A stretch of DNA of 64,000 bases from Stenotrophomonas sp. NA06056 (GCF_013364355.1 NZ_CP054931.1:3957501-4021500); one strand, 5' to 3'. Shown: positions 26,184 to 34,759, counted from the stretch's first letter. The notes: a model not told the origin generated them from the letters alone. A program made the numbers and translations.

Positions 26184-27707
26184 ATGGACCGTCGCCGTTT
26201 CCTCCGCACCCTGATCAGCAGCACCGCCGGCCTGGCCCTGGGCGTGGCGGCCCTGCGCAGCGCGCCCGCATTCGCCAACGACCCGGCGCAGTTCGCCGAG
26301 GGCGTGCAGGCGCATCCGTGGCTGATGGGATGGCGCAGCGTGACCAGCGAAACACTGGGCCCGGCCACGGTGGACCTGCAGGGACGGCTGCCGACCGGAC
26401 TGGCCGGCACCCTGTACCGCAACGGACCCGCTTGGAGCGAACGCAATGGCCTGCGCTACGACCACTGGTTCGACGGCGACGGCATGGTCCACGGCTGGCA
26501 CTTCAACGGTGACGGCACCCTGACCCATCGCGCGCGCATGGTTGCCACGCCCAAGTTCAGCCGTGAGCAGAAGGCCGGCCGCTTCCTGTATCCGGCCGCC
26601 GGCACCAGCGTTCCCGACGCCCAGGCGGTGCGCAACAACGATGATGCCAATGTCGCCAATACGTCGGTCATCGGCATCAACGGCCGCCTGTTCGCGCTGT
26701 GCGAGTCAGGCTCGGCATTCGAAGTGCATCCGGATACGCTCGACACCCTCGGCCCGGTCACGTGGCGGCCGGATCTGGCTGCGCTGCCTTTCTCGGCGCA
26801 TCCGTTGGTCGACCGCGATGGAAGCCTCTGGAACTTCGGCTCGATCAGCCTGCTGGGTGGCGCCGGCCTGTTGGTCTGGCACATCGGCAAGGATGGCCAG
26901 CTGCGCAGCGCCAACGTGATCCAGACGCCGGAGCGCGGCTATCTGCATGCGTTTGCGATGACCGATCAGCATCTGGTATTCGTACTGGCGCCGTTCGATT
27001 TCAACACGAGTGGTGGCAGCTTCTTCGAGCGCATGCAGTTCGCTCCGCAACGTGCCGCGCGCATCGCCGTGGTGGCCAAGGATGCACCGGACAAGGCGCA
27101 GTGGTTCGAAGCACCGTTCGCGGCGATCTATCACTTTGGCGATGCCTATCAGCGCGGCGACGGCATCGTGCTGCGCGCCGTGCGCCGCGACAACATGGAT
27201 GAAGCGCGCTCACCGATGAAGGAGGCGATGGCCGGCGACGGAGCGCACGCCAGCAACGGACGTACCTCGCTGGTCGAACTGCATCTGGACATGCGCCGTG
27301 GCAAGGCGCACTGGCAGGACACCGGCATCAGCACGATCGAGTTTCCGCTGTTCGATCCCCGTACGGCGGGCAACCGCGGTGCGCGCCTGTATGCACCGAC
27401 GGTCGATGGTCCAGCAACGGCGCCGTACTTCAATGCGGTCGCCGCCTTCGATGTCGACCGTAGCCGCCGTCAGGTCTGGCGCTATGGCACCGACATCCTG
27501 GCCGAGGAACACGTGTTCGTGCCGCGACCAGGCAGCCGCAATGCCGACGATGGCTGGCTGGTCGGCACGCTGCTGGACCCGGTGAACGCGCGCAGCGGCA
27601 TCGCCGTTCTCGATGCACGGCATGTACAGGACGGCCCTCTCGTGCAGGCATGGCTGCCCTACGCGGTACCGCTGGGCTTCCACGGAACGTTCGTGGCACG
27701 CAGCTGA
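26184..27707 (+). CDS. Tat-exported carotenoid oxygenase (RPE65 family)
   Basis: A 507-residue non-haem iron dioxygenase predicted to cleave double bonds of carotenoids or related stilbenoids. It starts with a twin-arginine signal (DRRRFLRTLISSTAG, followed by a hydrophobic stretch ending APAFA), so folding with iron would precede export. The seven-bladed propeller family's four iron-binding histidines appear in the contexts SAHPL, YLHAF, IYHFG and GFHGT. DHWFDGDGMVHGW and LYRNGP are family hallmarks. It lies 26 bp after the DUF2141 gene. A periplasmic location is unusual for this family. The substrate cannot be read from sequence. Confidence 0.92.
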   Translation: MDRRRFLRTLISSTAGLALGVAALRSAPAFANDPAQFAEGVQAHPWLMGWRSVTSETLGPATVDLQGRLPTGLAGTLYRNGPAWSERNGLRYDHWFDGDGMVHGWHFNGDGTLTHRARMVATPKFSREQKAGRFLYPAAGTSVPDAQAVRNNDDANVANTSVIGINGRLFALCESGSAFEVHPDTLDTLGPVTWRPDLAALPFSAHPLVDRDGSLWNFGSISLLGGAGLLVWHIGKDGQLRSANVIQTPERGYLHAFAMTDQHLVFVLAPFDFNTSGGSFFERMQFAPQRAARIAVVAKDAPDKAQWFEAPFAAIYHFGDAYQRGDGIVLRAVRRDNMDEARSPMKEAMAGDGAHASNGRTSLVELHLDMRRGKAHWQDTGISTIEFPLFDPRTAGNRGARLYAPTVDGPATAPYFNAVAAFDVDRSRRQVWRYGTDILAEEHVFVPRPGSRNADDGWLVGTLLDPVNARSGIAVLDARHVQDGPLVQAWLPYAVPLGFHGTFVARS

Positions 27708-27736
27708 GCCGACGCCGTAGGCACAGGACCGATGGC

Positions 27737-28486
27737 ATGCTGGACCGCCTCCCCGTACCGGAATCCACCATGTCCCTGGCCGATCACCGCCATGCCTTGG
27801 CCCCAAGGGGCTTCCTGCGCGTTGCCATCAACCTCGGCAACCCGGTGCTGGCCCAGGGTGACGCCGATGCACCACGCGGGCCTTCCGTGGAGCTGGCCTC
27901 CGCGCTGGCACAGCGGCTCGGCGTGCAGGCCCGCTTCCGTTGCCACGAGGCGGCCGCATCGGTGGTGGCAGCGGTGAGCGACGATGCGTGGGACCTGGCC
28001 TTCCTGGCGGTGGACCCGGCACGTGCCGACCGCATTGCCTTCAGCGCGCCGTATGTGGAGATCGAAGGCACCTACCTGGTGCGCGATGACAGTCCCGCAC
28101 AGCAGGTGGCGGATCTTGACCGCAACGGGTTGCGCATCGCGGTGGGCCGCGGCGCCGCCTACGATCTGTTCCTCAGCCGTGAACTGCGACAGGCAACGAT
28201 TGAACGTGCCGATACCTCAGCCGCCGCCATTGCTCTTTTCGACCAGCAGCGGCTGGATGCAGCGGCTGGTGTACGCCAACCCCTGCTGGCCTGGGCACAG
28301 GCACATCCCGGCCATCGTGTGCTGGCAGATCGCTTCACGGTCATCCAGCAGGCGGTCGCAGCGCCCGTTGCACGGCCCACCGCGGCGTTGCAGGCACTGT
28401 TCGCGGAAGTGGAAGCCATCAAGGCCGGGCCGCTGCTGGGCGAGGCCTTCGCGCGTGCCGGGCAGGCGGTCACGCTGCTGCGGTGA
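27737..28486 (+). CDS. Type 2 substrate-binding-fold protein without signal peptide
   Basis: A 249-residue protein of the SBP_bac_3 fold: RVAINLGNPVL at the start, SVELASALAQRLGVQARF, FLAVDPARADRIAFSAPYVEIEGTYLV and the DLDRNGLRIAVGRGAAYDLF block are typical of amino-acid ABC-transporter binding proteins. No signal peptide or lipobox is visible from either the ATG at 27737 (AGGA 8 nt upstream) or the ATG at 27770, and no permease or ATPase gene is adjacent. It may be a cytoplasmic ligand-binding protein or have lost its export signal. It converges with a LysR gene. Confidence 0.82.
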   Translation: MLDRLPVPESTMSLADHRHALAPRGFLRVAINLGNPVLAQGDADAPRGPSVELASALAQRLGVQARFRCHEAAASVVAAVSDDAWDLAFLAVDPARADRIAFSAPYVEIEGTYLVRDDSPAQQVADLDRNGLRIAVGRGAAYDLFLSRELRQATIERADTSAAAIALFDQQRLDAAAGVRQPLLAWAQAHPGHRVLADRFTVIQQAVAAPVARPTAALQALFAEVEAIKAGPLLGEAFARAGQAVTLLR

Positions 28487-28511
28487 CGCGCACGCCAGGG
28501 GTACGACTACG

Positions 28512-29414
28512 CTATCCCGCGTCAGTGGCCTGCATGTGCCGCACGTGCTCGGCAGCCTGCGCGTGCAGCCAGTCGCGGAAGGCGAGGAAACCACGGTGCC
28601 GTACCGAACGTTGCGGGTACACCAGCCAATGAGGCCATGCGGTTTTCAGGCGCCGGTCCGACAACGCAACCAACTGGCCGGAGTCCAGCAGCAGCCGCGC
28701 CCGCGTGACCCGCCCCAACGCAACACCTACGCCGTCCAGTGCAGCGCGATGATGGGCTTCGGAATCATCCAGCACCGCGACGAACCGCGTGGGCGGATGC
28801 TGCCCGATCATTGCGAACCAGGCGCCCCACGCGCCGTCAGGGTCTCCCAGCAGCGGCCACTGTGCCAGCGGTACGTGGCCGATGCCGCCCATGCGCTCGA
28901 TCAGTGCCGGGCTGGCCATGGGCAGCAGCCATTCGTCGAACAGGGGCTCCACCACCAGCCCCGGCCATTGCCCGGCGCCCAGCCGCAGCGCTGCATCGAA
29001 CTGCAGTTGCCGGTCGAAGTCGATCAGTCGTTCGCTCGACTGCAGATTGATTTCGATCTGTGGGTGCGCGGCCACGAAGTTTCCCAGGCGTGGCACCAGC
29101 CATGCACTGGCCATCGACGGCACGGCGCTGAGGGTGAGCACATGCTCCGGTCGCGCGGCATAGGGCTGGAAGGCGTCGTTGATCGCATCCAGATGGGGCC
29201 CGACCTGATCCAGCAGGCGCTGCCCTTCCAGGGTCAAGGCCACACCGCGTGCCTGCCGGATCAACAGCGGCTGGCCCAGGCGCTCCTCAAGCTGGCGCAT
29301 CTGATGGCTGAGCGCACTGACCGTCAGGTTCATCGATGCGGCGGCGCGGGACAGGTTGCCCAGGCGAGCGGCAGCGACGAAGCCCTGCAGGGCATGCAGC
29401 GGTGGACGGGACAT
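28512..29414 (-). CDS. LysR-family transcriptional regulator
   Basis: A 300-residue regulator: N-terminal winged helix (LHALQGFVAAARLGNLSRAAASMNLTVSALSHQMRQLE pattern, residues about 4-62) followed by a co-inducer-binding domain of two lobes. It resembles the GcvA-like subgroup (LTLSAVPSMASAWLVPRLGNF). The ATG at 29414 has GAGAGG about 12 nt upstream. It diverges from a 63-residue protein gene at 29513, and the 98-bp gap contains CCACT-CA-AGTGG (29491-29502), a possible operator. Its targets are not evident; the neighbouring binding-protein gene and the small gene are candidates. Confidence 0.9.
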   Translation of the reverse strand: MSRPPLHALQGFVAAARLGNLSRAAASMNLTVSALSHQMRQLEERLGQPLLIRQARGVALTLEGQRLLDQVGPHLDAINDAFQPYAARPEHVLTLSAVPSMASAWLVPRLGNFVAAHPQIEINLQSSERLIDFDRQLQFDAALRLGAGQWPGLVVEPLFDEWLLPMASPALIERMGGIGHVPLAQWPLLGDPDGAWGAWFAMIGQHPPTRFVAVLDDSEAHHRAALDGVGVALGRVTRARLLLDSGQLVALSDRRLKTAWPHWLVYPQRSVRHRGFLAFRDWLHAQAAEHVRHMQATDAG

Positions 29415-29512
29415 AAGGCTTGAATTCCTCTCAAGTCGACCTTGCAGAAATGTCGCTTTTTGCGCCCCCATGCTGCCCGTATCGTGCAATCCACTCAAGT
29501 GGAGGCACGATC

Positions 29513-29704
29513 ATGAACATCTTCAGCGGTCTGTTGTTCCTGCAGGGTCACGTGACCAACGTTGCCCTCGCCCAGCGCCTGGCCAATCCCGTCCCCGCAG
29601 CGCCCGATGCACACCGGGCACCGCAGCCGGCCCACACCCCGGCCCCGGGCAGAATCACCCGCCGCGCTGCAGGTGCTCCGGCAACCACGGCTCCGGGTCG
29701 ATAG
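29513..29704 (+). CDS. Small protein of unknown function (63 aa)
   Basis: A short reading frame with a near-ideal Shine-Dalgarno sequence (GGAGG 8 nt before the ATG) that diverges from the lysR gene. The N-terminus (MNIFSGLLFLQGHVTNVALA) is hydrophobic-amphipathic and the remainder is Pro/Ala/Arg-rich with repeated PA.P segments. Its last ~50 bp overlap the 3' end of the GIY-YIG gene on the other strand. The ribosome-binding site is the main support. It was not recognised; a LysR-controlled small protein is a guess. Confidence 0.6.
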   Translation: MNIFSGLLFLQGHVTNVALAQRLANPVPAAPDAHRAPQPAHTPAPGRITRRAAGAPATTAPGR

Positions 29705-30209
29705 CGAGCGCGCGATACGCATCGACGGCTTCGCGCAGTGCGGCCGCGCCGACGGGCGTGCGCAGGCTTTCCTCTTCCGGCACCTGCACGGCCGCCCAGT
29801 CATGCAACCGGTCCAGACGCTGGGTCATCGCCGCCCGCAGCCAGGGCCGCAACGGGTAGGTGCGATAGCCGTGCTGCGCCAGCGCATGCACGGCCTCGGC
29901 CAGAGCGGCGTTGGCCCCGCGCACCCATTCGGTGCGCCCTCCGGCCTTGTCCTGCACCGTCATCGGTGCCGGCGCGCGATGCAGCTTGAAGGGCCGACGC
30001 AACTGCAGTTCAAGGTCACGCGCATCCCGCTCGGATTCCGCCTCGACCAACGCACCCGCTTCCAGATCGAAGAACTCGAACCAGCGTCGATGCAGCGCGC
30101 TGATCCGTCCCAGCGGATCGCGCGAGAATCCAATCTTCGCGTAGTCCTCCCAGGCACAGGGAAAGACGTAGGCGAACACGCGGCCATCGATGCGGATGTC
30201 GGAATCCAT
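29655..30209 (-). CDS. GIY-YIG/T5orf172-like nuclease-domain protein
   Basis: A 184-residue protein. Its first ~75 residues (RVFAYVFPCAWEDYAKIGFS, then RDPLGRISALHRRWFEFF and ESERDARDLELQLRRPF) follow the GIY-YIG pattern in its T5orf172/Mug113 form: a strand with tyrosine, K.G.S.DP..R, a central Arg and a Glu in the helix. The rest is helical and unrecognised. Proteins of this group are sequence-divergent and few are characterised. It ends inside the opposite 63-residue gene. Nuclease activity is inferred from the fold only. Confidence 0.75.
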   Translation of the reverse strand: MDSDIRIDGRVFAYVFPCAWEDYAKIGFSRDPLGRISALHRRWFEFFDLEAGALVEAESERDARDLELQLRRPFKLHRAPAPMTVQDKAGGRTEWVRGANAALAEAVHALAQHGYRTYPLRPWLRAAMTQRLDRLHDWAAVQVPEEESLRTPVGAAALREAVDAYRALAIDPEPWLPEHLQRGG

Positions 30210-30278
30210 GGCTGCAGGATGATGAGGCCCGCATGTGTGGAACGTGCAGGCGCAGTACCGGCACCTGTGTGGGGCCGG

Positions 30279-31829
30279 TCAACGTCGCTGCAGTGCTTCC
30301 TGTATCGCAGCGGCCACATCGGTGTTGTCGATGTAGCTGCCGTCGTTCAAGCGCACATGCCGGCGGTAGCCTTCATCGATGCCGCGCACGCGTTTGCCCA
30401 GCAGCTCGGCGCCATTACCCTTGGCCCACAGCGGCACCAGGCCGTTTGAATGGTTGCCGGTGGGGCGGAAGCTGATGCCCGGCATGCGGCCACGGCCATG
30501 GTTGCGCACCGGCTGGAAGGCCACCTGCTGCGCATCCGGGCCCATCGGCATGCTGTTGTCGTGGTCGGTGGTGACAATCAGCAGGTTGCGCTCCCAGCCA
30601 CCGTTCTCCTCGATCCACGCCATGACCGCCGACACGGCGTCGTTGAACTCGACGGTCTCTTCGATCAATCGGCCAAACTGCGGCTGTCCGGTGCAGGCGC
30701 CATAGTGCCATTCACTGCCGCAGGCGCTGGTGTGCGCTGCCCAGTCGGTGGCGCCCCCTTCAATCATCAGGAACAGGCCGTTGCTGGAGCGATGCTGCAG
30801 GAACTGCAGTGCGCCACGGGTCATCGTCGCCAGATCCGGTACGCTGTCGACCTTCTTCACGCCCGACGGTGTGCGCGCGTCTTCGCCCAGCACCTGCACC
30901 TGACGCGCCTGCTGCAAGGTGTTGGCCACGCGCGGTACGCCGATCAGCGGGCGGTCGTAGGGCATCAGGCCCTGCGCCAGGGCAACAAACTCGGCCTTGC
31001 TGCGGATCAATCGCCACGGGCCGGATGGATTTCCGGCGATGGCCGTGCCTGCCTCAAGCTGCTGCCAATCCTGCTGCGACACCCACTCCCAGGGGTTCCC
31101 ACAGCCCTCGGCCGCCAGGCTCTGCGGTTCGTCGACGCAGGCGTGTCCATTGACGCTGTAGCCAGGGCCGCCAGTACCCATCACCAGGTCCATATGGCCC
31201 TGTGCCAGCATCTGATGGGCAATCTGGTGATAGCTGTTGCGTGATTCGGCCTGCGCGGCGAAGGCAGCTGGCGTGGCATGCGCGAACGGCACCGAGGTCA
31301 CCACACCGGTGGCCATGCCCAGGCGTTTGGCACGCAGCGTGTTGAACTCCACCGGTACTCCGTCGTTGTCGACGTTGATGGCGTTGTTGTAGGTCTTCAC
31401 TCCCGAGGACAGCGCTGTACCGGCCGCCGCGCTGTCGGTCGCTACCGCAGCCAGGTACTGGTACCCCGCGAATGGCAGATCCGCCGCAGGCACCGGCGTG
31501 GCATCCCACGCCTTCCGTGCGTCGTAGCCGAGGGTCTGCGCTGCGTCGTGCGTCGGCTGGCTGCTGGCGTTGAGCGGGAACGTTGTCACCGCCAGCCGCT
31601 GCGGGAAGTCGGCATAGGGGGCACCTTCGCGGCTGCCGTACTGCCAGTAGGCGGCAGCATCCCAGGTACCCCAGCCGGCGCCATCGTTGATCATCACGAT
31701 GACGTTGTGCGGCCGACCCAGCGCCAGTTCGTGCCGATCAGTGCGAAGGTCGTGATGGCAACCGGTGATGGCAACCAGCGCTGTCAGGATGGCCAGCCGC
31801 AACCAGCGGCCCAGATTCGTTTTTTTCAT
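30279..31829 (-). CDS. PhoA-family alkaline phosphatase, predicted lipoprotein
   Basis: A 516-residue phosphomonoesterase. The N-terminus is a lipoprotein signal (MKKTNLGRWLRLAILTALVA then ITGC, lipidated Cys near 24). The nucleophile serine is in ATDSAAAGTALSSGVKTYNNAI, with zinc/magnesium ligands in VMINDGAGWG at the start, EGGATDWAAH and TTDHDN in the second half. GGGA lies 8 nt before the ATG. It would free phosphate from organic phosphates outside the inner membrane. No convincing Pho box was seen upstream. It stands alone, 69 bp downstream of nothing on its strand and divergent from the carboxypeptidase-like gene. Confidence 0.9.
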   Translation of the reverse strand: MKKTNLGRWLRLAILTALVAITGCHHDLRTDRHELALGRPHNVIVMINDGAGWGTWDAAAYWQYGSREGAPYADFPQRLAVTTFPLNASSQPTHDAAQTLGYDARKAWDATPVPAADLPFAGYQYLAAVATDSAAAGTALSSGVKTYNNAINVDNDGVPVEFNTLRAKRLGMATGVVTSVPFAHATPAAFAAQAESRNSYHQIAHQMLAQGHMDLVMGTGGPGYSVNGHACVDEPQSLAAEGCGNPWEWVSQQDWQQLEAGTAIAGNPSGPWRLIRSKAEFVALAQGLMPYDRPLIGVPRVANTLQQARQVQVLGEDARTPSGVKKVDSVPDLATMTRGALQFLQHRSSNGLFLMIEGGATDWAAHTSACGSEWHYGACTGQPQFGRLIEETVEFNDAVSAVMAWIEENGGWERNLLIVTTDHDNSMPMGPDAQQVAFQPVRNHGRGRMPGISFRPTGNHSNGLVPLWAKGNGAELLGKRVRGIDEGYRRHVRLNDGSYIDNTDVAAAIQEALQRR

Positions 31830-31941
31830 CAGCAGTCCCGGCACAAAGCGGTGTGATCCAACCAGATGGGTGACGTTATATCATTGCAATATTTCAGAAG
31901 CAGTCATCCAGCGCAGGCCGGCGCCGGTACGCTATCGCCGC

Positions 31942-32739
31942 ATGCCCTCCATGACCGCTTCCCGCTCCCCTGTGTCATCGATCACCATCGATGCCACCTC
32001 CCTCCAGATCCTTCAGCAGCAGCACGCGGAGCTGCGACGACCACCGGCCTCGCTGACCAAGCTGATGACTGCCTACACCGCATACGACCTGCTCGCGCAG
32101 GCGGGTGGTTCGTGGTCGGACACGATCGCCATCGATGCGCGCGACGTACACGAGGTGGCCGATGATGAAACGCGGATGGGCCTGGTGCCCGGCGAACGCA
32201 TCGCCCTCGGCAAGCTGCTGGAGGGGCTGATGGTGGTCTCCGGCAATGATGCGGCGCTCGCCCTGGCCCGTCATCTGGCTGGATCGCAAGCGGCGTTCGC
32301 GCAGCACATGAACAGCCACGCGCAAGCGCTCGACCTGCACGATACGCACTTCATCTCCGTGTCCGGCATCACCACCCCGGGCCATCTGTCGACCGCCCGC
32401 GACATGGCGATGCTGGCCGCGCACCTGCTCGTCCGCTACCCGGATCTGCTGGCGATCACCGCACAGCGCAGCTTCGCGCACCGCACCCTGCACAAGGCCA
32501 ACCAGAACGCCCTGCTGGGCGAAGAGGGCGTCGATGGTTTGAAGACCGGTTACACCCAGGCTGCAGGCTTCTGCCTGGCAGCCACCGCCCGTCGCAGTTG
32601 CGCGGGGCATGCACGGCCTCTGCGCCTGATCAACGTGGTGCTGGGTGCTGATTCCCGCGCGTCGCGCGACGACCAGGTCCGCGCGCAGCTTGATGCGGGC
32701 TTTGCCATTGCCGCGGTGGCCGAGGCCCAGCGTGTGTGA
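31942..32739 (+). CDS. D-Ala-D-Ala carboxypeptidase-like serine hydrolase (S11), no signal peptide
   Basis: A 265-residue penicillin-binding-type hydrolase with all three active-site motifs correctly spaced: SLTK (Ser37-Lys40), SGN (100-102) and KTG (201-203). Family members such as PBP5 are exported and carry a C-terminal beta domain with a membrane-anchoring helix; here there is neither a signal peptide nor that domain. Extending upstream to other starts in the frame does not add a hydrophobic segment. Either it acts in the cytoplasm, is exported by another route, or is a remnant. It faces away from the phosphatase gene over an AT-rich gap. Confidence 0.82.
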   Translation: MPSMTASRSPVSSITIDATSLQILQQQHAELRRPPASLTKLMTAYTAYDLLAQAGGSWSDTIAIDARDVHEVADDETRMGLVPGERIALGKLLEGLMVVSGNDAALALARHLAGSQAAFAQHMNSHAQALDLHDTHFISVSGITTPGHLSTARDMAMLAAHLLVRYPDLLAITAQRSFAHRTLHKANQNALLGEEGVDGLKTGYTQAAGFCLAATARRSCAGHARPLRLINVVLGADSRASRDDQVRAQLDAGFAIAAVAEAQRV

Positions 32740-32806
32740 CGGGCAGACCGGGCAGACACCAGATGCAATGCGCTCTATAGTCCAGCGCCCGAAGGAATAC
32801 CCAGCG

Positions 32807-33340
32807 ATGGATCGACGTTTCTTGTGCTGGCTGCTTGCGCTGTTCTGCACGTTCGCCGCGGCACTCACCCATGCCGGCGAACTCACTCCCTCCGAAGCCG
32901 ACGCGCTGCAGCAGGACGTGCGATCGCTGCTGTCCACCTTCGCCCGCGGCGATACCGATGCCATGATCGCGCGCACCCATCCCAGCGTGAAGCGGTTTGC
33001 CGGCGGCGACGCAGCGTATGCGAAGGCCACGCGCGATACGATGAAAGCACTCGACGAGATGGGCGTGAAGGTCATCAGCGATGATGTCGGCGCACCGACC
33101 CGCAGCTACGCTGCCGGCGATGAAGAAGTCTGCTTCGTGCCGCGGACCACGGTGCTCACCATCGACGCGCAGACGGTGAAAAGCCTCACTTTCATGATCG
33201 CCATCCGGCCGGTGGGCGGTACGCAGTGGCGCTACATCGATGGCGCCGCGATGCAGGCGATGCCGGAGCTGCTGCGACAGCTGTTGCCGGATCTGCAGCC
33301 TGACGTGCCGCTGCCCCGGGTCAGCGTCGAGCCTCTGTAG
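32807..33340 (+). CDS. Exported protein of unknown function
   Basis: A 177-residue protein with a clear Sec signal (MDRRFLCWLLALFCTFAAAL, cut after THA near residue 24). The mature part is alpha/beta, with SEADALQQDVRSLLSTFARGDTDAMI resembling the start of SnoaL/NTF2-like or DUF4440-type small domains. AAGGA lies 11 nt before the ATG. It starts 67 bp after the carboxypeptidase-like gene on the same strand and may share its transcript. No catalytic residues can be named. Confidence 0.78.
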   Translation: MDRRFLCWLLALFCTFAAALTHAGELTPSEADALQQDVRSLLSTFARGDTDAMIARTHPSVKRFAGGDAAYAKATRDTMKALDEMGVKVISDDVGAPTRSYAAGDEEVCFVPRTTVLTIDAQTVKSLTFMIAIRPVGGTQWRYIDGAAMQAMPELLRQLLPDLQPDVPLPRVSVEPL

Positions 33341-33359
33341 GCTGCTGCACCCACACGTT

Positions 33360-33962
33360 TCAGATGCTGCGCTTGACGATGGCGACGATCACGCGCTCCA
33401 GCTCGGCCTCGGCGGCCGGATGCTCCACCGCACCGGCCGCCACCGCTTCAGACAGGGTTTCGGCGGCTCCGAGGATGGCCCACAGGCCGGTGGCCGGTAC
33501 GACCTCTCCCGCGGCGAACGGGCCCAGCCACTGCGCGCACTTGTCGATGAAATCCTGCTGGTAGCAACGGCGCACCGCACGCAGCTCCGGCGATCCCGCC
33601 AGCGCGGCGAGGATGTCCTGGATCTCGCTGCCCTGTGACAGCACGCAATCGATGTAACCCGACGCAATGGCGTGCGCACGCTCCTTCAGGCGCGGCTTCG
33701 CGCTGCCGATGCGCTCATCGAAGACCTCGGTCTGCTTCTGGTCATAGTCGGCATACAGTGCGGCCAACAAACCGTTGCGGGTTTCGAAGTGGTCGTAGGC
33801 CAGCGGCTTGGCGACGCCCGCCGCCTCGGCCAGACGGCCCAGCGTCAGCGCATCGGTGCCTTCTTCGCCGACCAGCGCCCACGCCACATCCAGCAACTGG
33901 CGGGCACGCTGTTCGCGGGTCAGGCGGCGACGGGGCTCAGGCACGGCAGGGCTGGAAGACAA
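33360..33962 (-). CDS. TetR-family repressor
   Basis: A 200-residue regulator with an N-terminal TetR helix-turn-helix (residues about 14-60: ARQLLDVAWALVGEEGTDAL, then LGRLAEAAGVAKPLAYDHF) and a helical ligand-binding half. It starts 9 bp after the oxidoreductase gene, so it lies in the operon it probably controls. The start is a TTG at 33962; a GTG at 33944 is the alternative. A perfect operator-like inverted repeat lies at the operon promoter (34592-34606). The inducer is unknown, probably an electrophile or quinone given the partner gene. Confidence 0.9.
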   Translation of the reverse strand: MSSSPAVPEPRRRLTREQRARQLLDVAWALVGEEGTDALTLGRLAEAAGVAKPLAYDHFETRNGLLAALYADYDQKQTEVFDERIGSAKPRLKERAHAIASGYIDCVLSQGSEIQDILAALAGSPELRAVRRCYQQDFIDKCAQWLGPFAAGEVVPATGLWAILGAAETLSEAVAAGAVEHPAAEAELERVIVAIVKRSI

Positions 33963-33971
33963 GGGCGAAGG

Positions 33972-34568
33972 TCAGGGCGCGGGGGATCCGATCTTACGTC
34001 CGATGTCCGCCGCCGTCTGCAGATGCGTTGCGGCCATGCCGCTGTCGGCATCCAGCAGCAGCGTGGATGACAGCACCGGCGCGCCACAGTAATCGAAGAT
34101 GCCCTGGTCAATCTGGGTCTTCATCGCCGCGCCATAGCCACGCCGGTCGATCATCTGCTGGCCGGCGCCGCCGAGCCCTACCAGATGTACCTGCAACCGC
34201 TGCAGCTTCTTTTCCACCTTGCCATCGGCGCCTTCGTCATAGGCCCAGCCCTGGCTGAAGACGCGATCGATCCAGCCCTTCAGCAACGCCGGGAACGACC
34301 ACCAGTAGAGCGGGTAGACCAGCACCAGCGTGTCGGCCGCATCCAGCCGCGCGTGCTCGACGGCCACCTCGGCCGGCACCGTCGTGGTTCTGCGGAAGAA
34401 CGCGTGGTCCTGCGCGTTGAAGCGAGGATCGAAACCCTCAGCCATCAGATCCACGGTGGTGACCGTGTTGCCTGCATCGGCGTTGATGATGGCCTCGCCG
34501 ATCCGCGCCGCTACGGCGTGGGTGAGCGAGGCGGGTTCGGGGTGGGCGATGACGATCTGGGTATGCAT
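33972..34568 (-). CDS. NAD(P)H-dependent flavodoxin-fold oxidoreductase
   Basis: A 198-residue FMN/FAD quinone reductase of the NQO1/MdaB/KefF group: MHTQIVIAHPEPASLTHAVA starts the Rossmann-like fold; VLVYPLYWWSFPALLKGWIDRVFSQGWAYDEG-type core (pattern P.YW...P..LKGW.D.V) is the hallmark substrate/flavin region. Two-electron reduction of quinones or similar electrophiles is expected, in the cytoplasm. The ATG at 34568 fits homology; a GTG at 34589 would leave only two bases between it and the operator. First gene of an operon with tetR. Confidence 0.88.
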   Translation of the reverse strand: MHTQIVIAHPEPASLTHAVAARIGEAIINADAGNTVTTVDLMAEGFDPRFNAQDHAFFRRTTTVPAEVAVEHARLDAADTLVLVYPLYWWSFPALLKGWIDRVFSQGWAYDEGADGKVEKKLQRLQVHLVGLGGAGQQMIDRRGYGAAMKTQIDQGIFDYCGAPVLSSTLLLDADSGMAATHLQTAADIGRKIGSPAP

Positions 34569-34591
34569 GATGGGGTTCTGGAAGTTCACTA

Positions 34592-34606
34592 GTTACCAAT
34601 GGTAAC
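34592..34606. promoter_or_regulatory. Operator for the TetR regulator
   Basis: GTTACCA-A-TGGTAAC is a perfect 7-bp inverted repeat around one base, 24 bp upstream of the oxidoreductase ATG. Size, symmetry and position are typical of a TetR-family operator. The next 150 bp up to the receiver gene hold no other recognisable feature. Confidence 0.75.
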
Positions 34607-34759
34607 CAAGAGTAAAGCCGGCACCAGCACCATCCGTGGAATGCTGTCGCGCATCGCGGCCACGCGTGTGCACACCACAGCCACGCCGGGCTGCCATCGC
34701 CTTGATGCCTGTAAGCGGATGCTTGCCAGACCACCGCAACGTTCGCACGACAACACACC

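Noticed and set aside
31830..31941. A Pho box before the alkaline phosphatase gene.
   Set aside because: CGTCACC and GATCACA are present but spacing and sequence do not match two TGTCA repeats 11 bp apart; only an AT-rich TATAAC element was convincing.
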